Shown piece by piece: positions 35,098-45,400 of a stretch of DNA of 64,000 nt. The DNA is from Sphingobacteriales bacterium. GTDB lineage: Bacteria; Bacteroidota; Bacteroidia; Sphingobacteriales; Sphingobacteriaceae. How positions within the stretch are numbered: the first letter of the stretch is position 1; every line of letters begins with the position of its first letter. Under the pieces are notes generated by a model. That model saw only the letters and a list, made by a program, of their open reading frames with translations, had not been told where the DNA came from and made no database searches. Both the position numbers and the translations under genes were made by a program. Location of the stretch: the NCBI GenBank assembly GCA_025353765.1, contig JANXOD010000009.1, positions 62,001 to 126,000 on the forward strand, written 5' to 3'.

Positions 35098-36111
35098 CTA
35101 AAGCAATAACCTGGCAGATTTTTCATCTTCTATTAATTGGGACTTCAATTTCTCTAATGAATCAAATTTCTCATCAGCACGAATGAAATGCAAGAAATTA
35201 ATGCGGATAGTTTCTTCATAAATTTGCTCATCAAAATTAAAAATATTCACTTCTATGTTGCGTGTCATTCCGTTAACAGTAGGCCGGTGACCAATGTAAG
35301 CCATGCCTTTTAGAGTTGCGGGTTGTGAGCTGGTTGAGTGTTGAGTGTTGAGTGTTGTAGGGTTTAGGTTATGACTTATAGGTTGTGCGTCTTCAGCTTT
35401 CAATTTTTCAACTTTTATCTGAATTGTTACGGCGTAAATTCCATCTGAAGGAATAAGTTTATATGTTTCTTCAATAAAAAGATTGGCTGTTGGGAAGCCC
35501 AGTTGTTTGCCAATCTGATCTCCCTTAATAACTTTTCCTGTTAAATGAAAAGGATAACCCAGAAAATCTGCTGCGGTTTTTACATTGGCGCTTAATAGTG
35601 CATGGCGTATTTTAGTTGAACTTACAGCTACATCATGAATATCCTGTGCAGGTATTTCTTCTACTTCGAAGCCATATTTGGAGGAATATTGTTGTAGATG
35701 TTGCAGGCCTCCTTCACGGTCTTTACCAAAATGATGGTCGTACCCAATTACAATTCTTTTGGTGCCTATTTTATCAACCAAAATATCCTTAATGTATTCT
35801 TGCGGGGACAAATTAGAAAAATCGCGGGTAAATGGAGTGATGATAAGATGATCGATACCTAATTTTTTTAGCAATTCTGCTTTTTCATCAATGGTATTGA
35901 TGAGCTTCATGTTCACATCTTCCGGATGAAGGATCATCCGAGGATGCGGAAAAAAAGTTAGAATAACGCTTTCACCACCCGTTTGCAAAGCCACTTCCTG
36001 TAGTCGGTTGATAATCTTTTGATGCCCCACATGCACACCATCAAATGTGCCAATAGTAACTACGGCATTATTAATTTTGGTGAATTCATTAATGTGATTG
36101 TAGATTTTCAT
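35098..36111 (-). CDS. ribF: Bifunctional riboflavin kinase / FAD synthetase
   Basis: 337 aa. The N-terminal FMN adenylyltransferase has VTIGTFDGVHVGHQKII at about 19-35. The C-terminal kinase begins near 185 (LTGKVIKGDQIGKQLGFPTANL). Together they make FMN and FAD from riboflavin. Between kinase strands (SDGIYAVTIQIKVEKL and LKGMAYIGHRPTVNG) is a ~27-residue insert rich in Asn, Thr, Ser and Gln, encoded by the repeat at 35313-35389. The frame is intact. Last gene of the ftsX-DUF3098-uppP-truB-ribF unit. Confidence 0.95.
   Translation of the reverse strand: MKIYNHINEFTKINNAVVTIGTFDGVHVGHQKIINRLQEVALQTGGESVILTFFPHPRMILHPEDVNMKLINTIDEKAELLKKLGIDHLIITPFTRDFSNLSPQEYIKDILVDKIGTKRIVIGYDHHFGKDREGGLQHLQQYSSKYGFEVEEIPAQDIHDVAVSSTKIRHALLSANVKTAADFLGYPFHLTGKVIKGDQIGKQLGFPTANLFIEETYKLIPSDGIYAVTIQIKVEKLKAEDAQPISHNLNPTTLNTQHSTSSQPATLKGMAYIGHRPTVNGMTRNIEVNIFNFDEQIYEETIRINFLHFIRADEKFDSLEKLKSQLIEDEKSARLLL
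35313..35389. repeat. Word-repeat insertion inside ribF
   Basis: On the plus strand: GAGTTGCGGGTTGTGAGC, then three copies of TTGAGTG words, then GTAGGGTTTAGGTTATGACTTA and GGTTGTGC. On the coding strand these are ACTCAAC/CACAACC words, the same type as the right half of the ispG insert. The block encodes a peptide rich in Asn, Thr and Ser (HNLNPTTLNTQHSTSSQPAT). Confidence 0.8.
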
Positions 36112-36137
36112 GGTTAATTATAAGAAAGTGATCAAAA

Positions 36138-36854
36138 TTACTTTAATTCTTCCTTTTCTTTGAGTTCTTTTATATGGCTTACCAGTTCCATTACACCGTA
36201 TGCATCTTCAACTTTAAAATCACCGCTGCGTGTACGGCGCAAGCTTGATAAATAGGCGCCATTATTTAGGGCTTTGCCAAAGTCGTAAACTAAGGAACGA
36301 ATGTAAGTTCCTTTGTTGCAAACCACCCGGAAATCTATTTCAGGCAAATCTATACGGGTAATTTCAAATTCGCTGATCGTTACTTTCCGTGTTTTTACTT
36401 CTACTGTTTCGCCACGACGGGCTTTCATATAGAGGCGTTCGCCATCAACTTTTATAGCGGAGTGTACAGGTGGAGATTGGTCAATCTCACCAATAAATTG
36501 TTTGCAATTTTCTTTTATCTGATTTTCTGTAATATGGTCGATATTAAATGTTTGATCTACCTCTGTTTCCAGATCATACGAAGTGGTGGTGGCACCCAAA
36601 TAAAGCGTGCCGGTATATTCTTTTTGCTGAGCTTGGTATTCGTCTATTTTCTTAGTGAATTTGCCCGTACAGATGATTAATAATCCGGTGGCTAAAGGAT
36701 CAAGCGTTCCCGCATGGCCAACTTTTAACTTTAAAGGTTTAAAGGAGTTTCTAATTTTACCAACTACATCAAAACTTGTCCATTTGTATGGTTTGTTGAT
36801 GAGTAACATTTCGCCTTCAGCAAAATGGAATTCAGGGAAAGCCTTTTCTGTCAT
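36138..36854 (-). CDS. truB: tRNA pseudouridine(55) synthase
   Basis: 238 aa from the ATG at 36854, which shares one base with the uppP stop (TAATG); an upstream start at 36905 is inside uppP and improbable. TruB makes psi55 in the tRNA T-loop. The catalytic Asp is in AGTLDPLATGLL near residue 46. Tyr in the EYTGTLYLGA segment and a C-terminal NKGTYIRSL motif fit the family. Translation appears coupled to uppP. Confidence 0.95.
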   Translation of the reverse strand: MTEKAFPEFHFAEGEMLLINKPYKWTSFDVVGKIRNSFKPLKLKVGHAGTLDPLATGLLIICTGKFTKKIDEYQAQQKEYTGTLYLGATTTSYDLETEVDQTFNIDHITENQIKENCKQFIGEIDQSPPVHSAIKVDGERLYMKARRGETVEVKTRKVTISEFEITRIDLPEIDFRVVCNKGTYIRSLVYDFGKALNNGAYLSSLRRTRSGDFKVEDAYGVMELVSHIKELKEKEELK

Positions 36855-37648
36855 TAAATTACACTCAGGCTGTGTCCGGAAAGTAATAATGCTAAAATGA
36901 TACATCCTACTGCTATTCTATACCAGCCAAATATCCTGAATCCGCGAGTTTGTAAAAATGTTATAAAATAGCGTATGGCCATCATGGCTATGATAAAAGC
37001 AACCAGGTTTCCAATGGCTAATAGTTTAATTTCAGGTGCTGTAATGTGATAACCATCTTTATAAAAATCATATAGTTTTTTTACGGTAGCTCCAAACATG
37101 GTGGGAACGGCAAGGAAAAATGAAAATTCGGCAGCAGCTTTTCTGGATAATTTTTGTGACATCCCACCCACAATAGTTGCAGCTGAACGTGATGTACCCG
37201 GAATCATGGAAATACATTGAAAAAGGCCAATTTTTAATGCGGTGCCATAATTGATATCATCTGTATTATCAACGGTAGGATTTTTAAACCATTTATCTAC
37301 AAATAATAATATAATGCCGCCAATCAGTAAGGCTATAGCTACTCCAAGCGGACTTTCTAATAACTGATCTATCTTTTTACTTAATAAAAGCCCGAAAATG
37401 ACGGCAGGTACAAAAGCCACAAATAGCTTAAAATAGAAATTTAAGCTTTGAAAAAATCGTTTGAAATAGAGTACAATTACCGATAAGATAGCTCCTAATT
37501 GGATAGCTACAATAAATAGTTTTACAAATTCATCAGATTGAATACCCATTATTGAGGAGCCAATAATCATATGCCCGGTTGATGATACGGGTAAAAACTC
37601 AGTCAGGCCCTCAATAATAGCCAGAATGATTGCCTGAAATATATTCAT
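36854..37648 (-). CDS. uppP: Undecaprenyl-diphosphatase
   Basis: 264 aa, about eight membrane helices. It dephosphorylates undecaprenyl diphosphate to recycle the lipid carrier of peptidoglycan and O-antigen synthesis. Signature motifs are [15 protein letters not shown] near residues 13-27 and [10 protein letters not shown] near 147-156. Its start overlaps the DUF3098 stop by one base (TAATG) and its stop overlaps the truB start, so the operon is translationally coupled. Confidence 0.96.
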   Translation of the reverse strand: MNIFQAIILAIIEGLTEFLPVSSTGHMIIGSSIMGIQSDEFVKLFIVAIQLGAILSVIVLYFKRFFQSLNFYFKLFVAFVPAVIFGLLLSKKIDQLLESPLGVAIALLIGGIILLFVDKWFKNPTVDNTDDINYGTALKIGLFQCISMIPGTSRSAATIVGGMSQKLSRKAAAEFSFFLAVPTMFGATVKKLYDFYKDGYHITAPEIKLLAIGNLVAFIIAMMAIRYFITFLQTRGFRIFGWYRIAVGCIILALLLSGHSLSVI

Positions 37649-37884
37649 TATTTAGATTGTGCAGGCTTTTTCAGGATGGCAAAAAAACCAATAGCAAATC
37701 CGGCTAATACGATTATAGGAGCAAGAACAGTTTTACGAAAATCATAAATATCAGTTTTGCCTGCCATTAGAATAAATCCTAAAACTACTACAGCAATGCT
37801 TGCAAATAGTAAACGATAATTGCTTTTGCCAAATACAAAAGCTTCCTCTTTAATTTCTTTATTTGGGATATTTTTTGGTGTCAT
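37648..37884 (-). CDS. DUF3098 membrane protein
   Basis: 78 aa. Two membrane helices (about 27-43 and 52-70) joined by a short loop ([15 protein letters not shown]). The N-terminus is hydrophilic ([20 protein letters not shown]). The DUF3098 family occurs in Bacteroidota next to ftsX and uppP, as here, suggesting a role in cell envelope or division; function is not established. One-base overlaps on both sides confirm the gene limits. Confidence 0.85.
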   Translation of the reverse strand: MTPKNIPNKEIKEEAFVFGKSNYRLLFASIAVVVLGFILMAGKTDIYDFRKTVLAPIIVLAGFAIGFFAILKKPAQSK

Positions 37885-38762
37885 TATCTGTAAAGGTCGT
37901 AAATTTTTAAACGAAGGAATTTGCTTACTGCAAAATAGGTACTTAAGCCGGATATTAAAATTCCTATGGCTATAACCGCAACGAAAACGATAGTAAATTC
38001 AAACCAATTGCGTAAAATAGTCATCTCGGGAACCTGTTGTTGTGCAAAGTAGAGCGTGAGTAATAGTAATATAATGGCAATTAATCCGGCAAGTAAACCA
38101 TGTAAAATGCCGTAAGCTAAAAATGGTTTGCGAATAAAGTTTTTAGTTGCACCAACCAGTTGCATACTTTTTATGAGAAAGCGCTGTGAGTAAATAGCCA
38201 AACGAATAGTATTATTTATTAATGCGATGGCTATAATTAACAGAATTCCGGCAAATGCAAGGATAACCAAGCCAATACCACGAATATTTTGATTCACCAT
38301 GTTAATGAGTGACTTTTGGTAGACTACCTCTTTAACTAATGGATTTTTGGTCAATTGTTGAATAAATATTTGGATGCTGGCATTATTGGCATAATCTGCT
38401 TTCATGTAAACATCAACTGATGATAATAAAGGATTGTACCCTAAAAATTCTACAAAATCTTCGCCCAAATCTTTGGTTAAATTACGTGCCGCAAGCTCTT
38501 TGCTTATATATTGTGTTTTTAGAATATAAGGATTGGCATTAATTTGCTTTTGCAAAGCGATTACATCCGGTTCTTTTGCGCCATCATTTACAATAATATT
38601 TAATACAATATTTTCTTTCACATAGTTGGATAGGCTTTTTGCATGAACAAGTATTAAGCCCAATAAACCCGTCATTAGCAAAACTAAAGCAATGCTGATT
38701 ACAGTTGAAACATAAATGGTTTTAGTCTTTTTTGAGGATGCACTGCCTTCAAATTCTTCCAT
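37884..38762 (-). CDS. ftsX: Cell-division ABC permease FtsX
   Basis: 292 aa. The permease half of FtsEX, which couples ATP hydrolysis to peptidoglycan hydrolase activation at the septum. One N-terminal helix (~20-43), a periplasmic domain of about 120 residues, then three C-terminal helices. Typical FtsX text includes INNTIRLAIYSQRFLIKSMQLVGATKNFIRKPFL near 180-213. The partner ATPase ftsE is not in this window. First gene of the coupled operon down to ribF. Confidence 0.92.
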   Translation of the reverse strand: MEEFEGSASSKKTKTIYVSTVISIALVLLMTGLLGLILVHAKSLSNYVKENIVLNIIVNDGAKEPDVIALQKQINANPYILKTQYISKELAARNLTKDLGEDFVEFLGYNPLLSSVDVYMKADYANNASIQIFIQQLTKNPLVKEVVYQKSLINMVNQNIRGIGLVILAFAGILLIIAIALINNTIRLAIYSQRFLIKSMQLVGATKNFIRKPFLAYGILHGLLAGLIAIILLLLTLYFAQQQVPEMTILRNWFEFTIVFVAVIAIGILISGLSTYFAVSKFLRLKIYDLYR

Positions 38763-38877
38763 AGTTATGATATTAATGTGCGAAAATAAAGATTTAAGAT
38801 TATAAACGTAAATAATAAAGCAATGATATCGCTTTTATAAATTGCGCTAAAATTTTCTTCATCTTACGGATCGCTTT

Positions 38878-39633
38878 TTATAAGCCCGAAAAATAATCAT
38901 AGCCCCTTTCGGCCCAATAATCCGGGGGTCTTTCATTGCTGAAATAAATAGTACCAATGCGTTTAATATTTTTAACACCATATTTAACCGGAATAATTAA
39001 GCGCACAGGAAAACCTTGGTTCATAGGTAATGATTTACCATTTAATTCATAACATAATAGTGTTTGCGGATGTAGCGCACTCTTCATATCAATGCCTACA
39101 TAATACTTTTTATCGGGAGTGCTAAGTCCAATAAATTTGAATTGAGCTTGGCTGGTTAAACCATAATGTTTCACAAAATCACTAAATTTTACACCGGCCC
39201 AATCTGTAATCTGGCTCCAGCCTTCAATACATTTAAAATCAAATACTAATTCTGTTTTTGGGAGTTTTTTAATATCCTCTAATGAAACGTATAAGGTATC
39301 GCCGGGTTTTCTAACTATTTTCATCTTCCAGTTTTTGGCATCGAAATTATCACCTAAACCTACATCACCGTTAACTCTTACATTCTTTGCAGCTCTGGAT
39401 CGGGGATAGGTTTTAGCCAGATGAGCAAAGGTTAAAGCATTGGTAAAAATTTCTTCATTCTTATCTAAAGCTTTACGTAATGGTTTTTGTACACCTTGTT
39501 CTGTGGGTTGGTGATTTAACCATATCCATCCCGCATAAGCGGAACATGCCATAAGAATAAAAATAGTAAAGGCTAAAATAGTACGTTTTTTAATTTGCTG
39601 TTCAACAGTTTGTTCAGGCTTGTTAGATCTCAT
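38878..39633 (-). CDS. Membrane-anchored molybdopterin-dependent oxidoreductase (YedY/MsrP-like)
   Basis: 251 aa. An N-terminal membrane anchor (ILAFTIFILMACSAYAGWIW, ~18-37) is followed by a sulfite-oxidase-fold Moco domain (PF00174). The Mo ligand is the Cys in DFKCIEGWSQITDWAG near 133; further motifs are YVGIDMKSALHP, LCYELNGKSLPMNQGFPVRLIIPVKYGVKN. It would work in the periplasm with the cytochrome b encoded immediately upstream (11-nt overlap), as in MsrPQ, which repairs oxidised methionine. The substrate is inferred from the gene pair only. Confidence 0.82.
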   Translation of the reverse strand: MRSNKPEQTVEQQIKKRTILAFTIFILMACSAYAGWIWLNHQPTEQGVQKPLRKALDKNEEIFTNALTFAHLAKTYPRSRAAKNVRVNGDVGLGDNFDAKNWKMKIVRKPGDTLYVSLEDIKKLPKTELVFDFKCIEGWSQITDWAGVKFSDFVKHYGLTSQAQFKFIGLSTPDKKYYVGIDMKSALHPQTLLCYELNGKSLPMNQGFPVRLIIPVKYGVKNIKRIGTIYFSNERPPDYWAERGYDYFSGL

Positions 39634-40318
39634 CTTTATTTCTTAATTTTTTATCTGATGTTTTTTTCACTGCATGTACTTCAAAGCCGGTTATTACGGA
39701 TCTGAAATTATTCCAGCCGGCCATAATAACTTGTATAATATGAATCATAAAAAATAACACATAACCTATAGTTAGCATAAAATGTATTAAGCGGGCTGTT
39801 TCATATCCGCCACAAATACTGCAGAGCCAATAGAACTGAACTGGTTTATAAATGGCCAGTCCGGTAATGAGAGACCCGAAGCCCATTACAATAATAGCAG
39901 AATAAGCAATGCGTTGTGCAGCATTGTACTTATTTTGAGATGGCGCCATTTTACGAATGTGAAGATCATGGAGAATTACCAGCCAGGCTTCTTTAAATGA
40001 ATATCGGTTAGGTAATAAATAACGCCATTGGCCAGAAAATAAAGTGTAAAGGACATATAGCAACCCATTAATCATAAAGAACCACAGGAAGAAAAAATGA
40101 AAAGCCATGCCTTCGGCCAGTTTAAATGGAATATGCAATGCTTTATACATTGTTTCCGGGAAGAAATGGAAATACTCCTTGCCAAATAGCTTTATTTTAT
40201 ATTGATCATTGGCCCAATAAATTAATAATCCGCTCCAGATCATTATGATAAGAATGGGAAAATTAAGCCAGTGAAACCACCGGATGGCGAGTGGGTGCTT
40301 TTCTTTTATAACTTTCAT
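39623..40318 (-). CDS. Membrane cytochrome b (cyt b561-type subunit)
   Basis: 231 aa, four to five membrane helices. Histidines that can hold two b hemes are in RWFHWLNFPILIIM near residue 16, HFFFLWFFMINGLLYV, and LIHFMLTIGYVLFFMIHIIQV. This fits the Ni-Fe hydrogenase/thiosulfate reductase cytochrome b family (PF01292). The gene overlaps the Moco oxidoreductase by 11 nt, so the two form an electron transfer unit from the quinol pool. Confidence 0.82.
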   Translation of the reverse strand: MKVIKEKHPLAIRWFHWLNFPILIIMIWSGLLIYWANDQYKIKLFGKEYFHFFPETMYKALHIPFKLAEGMAFHFFFLWFFMINGLLYVLYTLFSGQWRYLLPNRYSFKEAWLVILHDLHIRKMAPSQNKYNAAQRIAYSAIIVMGFGSLITGLAIYKPVQFYWLCSICGGYETARLIHFMLTIGYVLFFMIHIIQVIMAGWNNFRSVITGFEVHAVKKTSDKKLRNKDEI

Positions 40319-40458
40319 CCGTGATAAATGGTTAGGTGTTTAATTGTTATAATTATTTAACTGGCTTTAATTGTTTATCCTCATCAACACCCAATGAAAT
40401 TACTCATCAGGTTTTATGCAAAGACCGCAAAGTAAAGCGAAAGGGGGCAAGGATTTAT

Positions 40459-40500
40459 TCATTCTCTCATTCAATCCTTCTCTCATTCAATCACTCACGA
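40459..40500. repeat. Word repeats of CATTC/TCTCATTCAATC type
   Basis: Two near copies of TTCTCTCATTCAATC lie in tandem with CATTC/TCACTCAC edges, in the 220-nt gap before the periplasmic protein gene. Just before it (40425-40455) is a purine-rich stretch with CGCAAAG and GCGAAAG words. Confidence 0.65.
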
Positions 40501-40573
40501 ATAAAATATCGATTTAAATAAATTACCTCAAACTTTTATGCATCTTCATCGTTACAAAATAAAAAGAATTATA

Positions 40574-41125
40574 ATGATTAGAACTATATTATCCATTTTT
40601 ATTTGCTTCTCAGCATATATCGTTATGGCACAGCAGGATCATTTAGATTCTGTTAAAAAGATAAATCCTATTGAAGAAAAGAAATTAGCTGATTCAATAG
40701 TATTAAAATCACCGATTTCTTCATTAACATACCAGGAATATATAGGTTATAAAACCGGAGAGGGAATGGGAATGGCAAAACCGGCAGAACTGAATAATTA
40801 TCCCAGCCCTAAATATATACTAGATATGGGAAAAGAACTTAAGCTTAGCGAAAATCAAAAAGCACAGCTTAAAATGATCTATGTTAATATGAAAAAAAAG
40901 GCTGAAGAAATGGGGACTTTCATATTACAGGAAGAAAGAAAACTAAATGATTCATTTGCATCTGGTAAACCAAATGAAGGGTCTATTATTTATTATTCTA
41001 ATAAAATCGGGCTATTTCAGGGCGAATTGCGTAATGCCCATTTGCAAGCTCATTTAAAAGCACATGGAATATTGAACGCCGATCAAATAAAAAAATGCAA
41101 TAAGTTAATGGCTTATTCTAATTAA
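40574..41125 (+). CDS. Spy/CpxP-like periplasmic protein
   Basis: 183 aa from the ATG at 40574; a frame from 40538 adds 12 residues before the signal. Signal peptide: MIRTILSIFICFSAYIVMAQ with cleavage after Ala-Gln. The mature part is helical and Lys/Glu-rich; LKLSENQKAQLKMIYVNMKKKAEEMG and LNADQIKKCNKLM resemble the LTxxQ-type helices of Spy and CpxP, which act as periplasmic chaperones or metal sensors. The family assignment is by pattern, not by any strict motif. Confidence 0.55.
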   Translation: MIRTILSIFICFSAYIVMAQQDHLDSVKKINPIEEKKLADSIVLKSPISSLTYQEYIGYKTGEGMGMAKPAELNNYPSPKYILDMGKELKLSENQKAQLKMIYVNMKKKAEEMGTFILQEERKLNDSFASGKPNEGSIIYYSNKIGLFQGELRNAHLQAHLKAHGILNADQIKKCNKLMAYSN

Positions 41126-41178
41126 GGCGGTAGCGGACAGGTAAAATTTCATAATTTAGCAAACTTATTAATTCGCTA

Positions 41179-42135
41179 ATGGATACAATATTTGATTTTG
41201 AAAAGCCTATTGCCGATTTGCAACAACAGATTGATAAGGTAAAGCAGGTTGCTGATAAAACTAAAGTAGACATGTCTGCAACTCTTGCAGAACTGGAAAC
41301 AAAAATTGGAGATACCAGGCAACAAATATATTCTAACCTTACGGGATGGCAGGAAGTGCAATTATCCAGACATTCGGACAGGCCACAAACGTTGGATTAT
41401 ATCTCTTTAATTTGCGATGATTTTATAGAATTGCATGGTGATAGAACAGTAAGGGATGATAAAGCGATTATCGGTGGATTTGCCAGTATTAATGGCCAAA
41501 CCGTGATGTTAATTGGCCATCAAAAAGGTAAAAATACCAAAGAGCGTCAGTTCCGTAATTTTGGAATGGCTAATCCGGAAGGTTACAGAAAAGCATTACG
41601 CTTGATGAAATTGGCAGAAAAATTCAATAAACCTGTGATATCTTTTATTGATACCATGGGCGCTTACCCCGGTTTAGAAGCAGAAGAACGCGGTCAGGGA
41701 GAAGCAATTGCCCGTAATCTATTAGAGATGTCTGTTTTGCAAGTTCCCATTCTTTGTTTCGTTGTTGGAGAAGGAGCATCTGGTGGCGCATTAGGCATTG
41801 GCATTGGAGATAAGGTGTACATGCTAGAACATACCTGGTATTCTGTTATTTCGCCCGAATCATGTTCCTCTATTTTATGGCGTAGCTGGGATTTTAAAGA
41901 ACGTGCTGCAGCTTGTTTAAAGCTTACTGCCGAAGATATGTACTCAAATAAACTAATTGACGGTATCATACCAGAACCCCTGGGTGGCGCTCATCATAAT
42001 CCGCAACAGATGGCTACAACCATTAAGGATCGTATTATTAAAGATTTAAAGTTGTTAACTAAAAAACCTATTGACGAAGTAGTCAATCAACGTATAGAAA
42101 AATTTTGTGCGATGGGTGTTGTGGTGGAGGGATAG
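41179..42135 (+). CDS. accA: Acetyl-CoA carboxylase carboxyltransferase subunit alpha
   Basis: 318 aa, standard length. AccA and AccD transfer the carboxyl group from biotin to acetyl-CoA in fatty-acid synthesis. Recognised text: [59 protein letters not shown] and [14 protein letters not shown] with the oxyanion glycines. A coiled-coil N-terminus (~8-60) is also normal. The stop lies just before the 42-bp repeat block. Confidence 0.96.
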   Translation: MDTIFDFEKPIADLQQQIDKVKQVADKTKVDMSATLAELETKIGDTRQQIYSNLTGWQEVQLSRHSDRPQTLDYISLICDDFIELHGDRTVRDDKAIIGGFASINGQTVMLIGHQKGKNTKERQFRNFGMANPEGYRKALRLMKLAEKFNKPVISFIDTMGAYPGLEAEERGQGEAIARNLLEMSVLQVPILCFVVGEGASGGALGIGIGDKVYMLEHTWYSVISPESCSSILWRSWDFKERAAACLKLTAEDMYSNKLIDGIIPEPLGGAHHNPQQMATTIKDRIIKDLKLLTKKPIDEVVNQRIEKFCAMGVVVEG

Positions 42136-42140
42136 CCTTT

Positions 42141-42433
42141 AGAAAAAGCATCGTCAGATTTTACGGAGTATTTCCTCAACTGAGAAATGGCATCGTCAGA
42201 TTTTACTGAGTACTTCCTCAACTGAGAAATAGCATCGTCAGATTTACGGAGTATTTCTTCAAATGAGAAATGGCATCGTCAGATTTTACTGAGTACTTCC
42301 TCAACTGAGAAATGGCATTGTCAGATTTTACGGAGTGCTTTCTCAAGTAAGAAATGGCATCGTTGAATTTTATGGAGCACTCCGCAGGTTTGGAAATGGC
42401 ATCATCAAAATTTACGAACCACTTTACCTGCTG
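42141..42433. repeat. Seven-copy 42-bp tandem repeat filling the accA/DUF2723 gap
   Basis: Units start at 42141, 42183, 42225, 42266, 42308, 42350 and 42392. Consensus AGAAATGGCATCGTCAGATT then TTACKGAGTAYTTCCTCAACTG. Units 2 and 4 are identical and units 1 and 3 are close, an alternating A/B pattern that implies an 84-bp dimer was duplicated. Unit 3 lacks one T (41 bp). Units 6 and 7 are degenerate; unit 7 reaches into the last codons of the DUF2723 gene. No spacers are present and several units have stop codons in each frame, so it is neither CRISPR nor a protein repeat. Confidence 0.9.
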
Positions 42434-45400
42434 CTAGCTCCAACAAATTTAGATTCCAGTACTTTAAATTTATTTTCAAGTTTTTTACTTAAGGCAGTCT
42501 GTCCGTTTTGGGCAGTGGTTTTTACCATTTGATTCATAATAGACATTCCTAACTGAATATCCTGCTCACTCAAATTCTCCTTAGTTGTTGAAATGGAATG
42601 CATATAATTCAATTCATCTTCAACATAATCTGCCGTTTTCTCTATCATCTGATTTGCTTTATCAACCTCTTTAAGTTTATATAACATATCTGCCATATAG
42701 TATTTACGGATGGTGAAGTTTAAGGAGTAATTCTTATCCGGCACTACTTCCAGGCATTTATTTAATACTTTTTTAGCTTCCTCAATACGGCCCTCTTTAT
42801 ATAAATTTTCTGCTAATACATTAAAGTTATTTACAATGACAGAAATCATCCTAACAGATTCCGGGTCTAAATAGCGTGCATTTTTCATATTGCCCCATTT
42901 AAATTTGGTCATCATATTAGTGTACATAACAGAGGTATTGGTTAATTCCTCACGCTGTTTCGTAGAATCGGCTGCTGCCTCTTTTAATGGCATTAAACGA
43001 TAGGCAAAACCTTCATTATACAGATACTTATCTAATCCCATATAATTATCCTGTGGTACTGTAATCGCAAAATATATAGGTCGTTTCCAATTATTATGAG
43101 CTAAAATATCAAATATGGCGAGCTCTGTTTTAGTCACATAGTTTTTATTGTACTTCCATTCAAGAGCAGGTGTAATTGCATCTTTTTTATCAGTAGAAAC
43201 AGTTTTTGTAGCAATCACTTCATTCGGATCAACTGTTATTTTGAGATTTTTGGTGGGGAGAAAATTTTCTTTAGTCCCATCCTGATAAGTGGCTTTATCA
43301 TCATCGTTATCAGAGGTTAGCACATCAAATAAATTTTTAAGTTCAACAGAACCTTTTACCTGGTAATCCTGATAACCTAAAACATCCCGTACTCCCTGTA
43401 CAAATTTATCATTGTTCATGGTGATAGGTAGAGGTGCAGATTGATTTACCTTTTCTTTCATCTGGCGGATATACCAATCCGTTCCTAATAAACTCAAATT
43501 GACAATTCGAACATCCGGGCGTACATTTTCTACTTCCTGGACATACCAAAGAGGATAGGTATCATTATCGCCATAAGTAAACAGGATAGCATTTGGAGCA
43601 CATGATTCTAAATAATCTGTAGCCAAATCGCGAACAGTATATTTTGTAGAGCGGTCATGATCATCCCAACCATCTTTAGCTAGCAATACCGGAGCGGCAA
43701 GTAGGCCAATTAGTGTAGCTAAAATTGCCCCGCCAGACGGGCTTATCTTGCGGAATAACTCTGCAAGTCCGGCTACTCCTAAACCAATCCAAATGGCAAA
43801 TGCATAAAAGGAGCCCGAATAGGCATAATCCCGTTCCCGTGGCTGGAGCGGCGTTTGATTGAGATATAAAACAATGGCCAAGCCTGTAAAGAAAAATAAT
43901 AGTCCTACAATTCCTGCATCTTTCTGATTGCGTTTGAAATGCCAAAAAACGCCAATTAATCCAATAATAAAAGGTAAAAAGTAAAAGCGGTTATATGCTT
44001 TATTCGTTACGATGCTTTGGGGTAAATGATCTTGTGACCCTAAACGAATGGCATCAATAGATTTGATTCCGCTTATCCAGTTACCATGAGTATAATCGCC
44101 ATGACCTTGTTCGTCACTTTGACGACCAATAAAGTTCCAGGCAAAATAACGGGCATACATAAACCCGGTTTGGTAGCTCATTAAGAAACCAATATTATCT
44201 AAAAAGGTAGGCGATTGGGTTTCTGTCATTCCCATCCAGTCACGATAGAAATTTACATGTTGAGGGTCATCACTATACAATCTGGGTAGTAATGTATTAC
44301 GATCATAAACCCGTTCGAATTTCTTACCGGCTACTTCATATTTTTCTTTTCCCTGGCGATAAATATCATCACCTTCCTTATTTTCAACTGGTTTAGAATC
44401 AAAATACTGTCCGTATAATAATGGACGATCCCCATATTGTTCGCGGTTTACATAACTTAACAGGGAAAATGCATTATCCGGATCACTATTGTTTAAGGAT
44501 GTATCTGCCTTAGCACGAATAACAATCATAGCAAATGATCCATACCCCAAAATGATGAAAACCACAGATATCAGAGCAAGATTTAATATCCGTTTCTTAT
44601 CACGGATTTTAATACCATATTCTAATGCAACTAAAAGGATAACGGCAACTATCAATCCTGATATTCCCCCACCAATCATCATCAGCACTAAAAAAGATAT
44701 TACAGATATAAGTAAATTGGATTTACTTCCCTTAATGGTGTAAAGTATACCTGAAGTAAGAGATGTAATTAGAAGAACGATAAAAAAGGTTACCCCGGTT
44801 CCAAATCCTAAGCCTAAGGTATTTACAAAGAAAAGATCAGAATAAGCAGCAAATTTGATAAGATACTGCACAATTCCATATTGTATAAAAGCCAAAATGA
44901 TTATCCCTGTAAATAGAGCCAGTATAGTTCCCTTGGCTGTAGTTTGTTTAGATCGTCGAAAATAATATACCAATGCAATTGCCGGAATGGCTAATAAATT
45001 TAATAGATGTACACCAATAGATAATCCTATTACATAAGCTATAAATAGGAGCCAGCGGTCTGCAAAAGGCTCATCTGCATGAGCATCCCATTTTAAAATG
45101 GCCCAAAAAACAACGGCTGTACATAATGATGACATGGCATAAACTTCAGATTCTACCGCAGAGAACCAGAATGAATCGGAGAAGGTATATGCCAATGCAC
45201 CAACTAAACCTGTGCCCATGATAACGATGAGCTTATCTGTTGTTAATTCTTCTCCCTGTTTCCAAAGGGCTTTTTTAGCTAAAGCGGTAATGGTCCAGAA
45301 AAGAAATAATATAGTAGCACCACTGCAAAGGGCAGAACCAACATTCATCCAGTAAGCCAATCTATGAATATCACCGCCTGCCAATAGTGAAAACATTTTC

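Noticed and set aside
42141-42391. 42-bp block considered as a CRISPR array
   Set aside because: Units are contiguous with no unique spacers and no cas genes are in the window.
42335-42532. 65-aa plus-strand frame starting in the 42-bp repeat
   Set aside because: It combines the degenerate repeat end with the antisense of the DUF2723 3' end; no family match.
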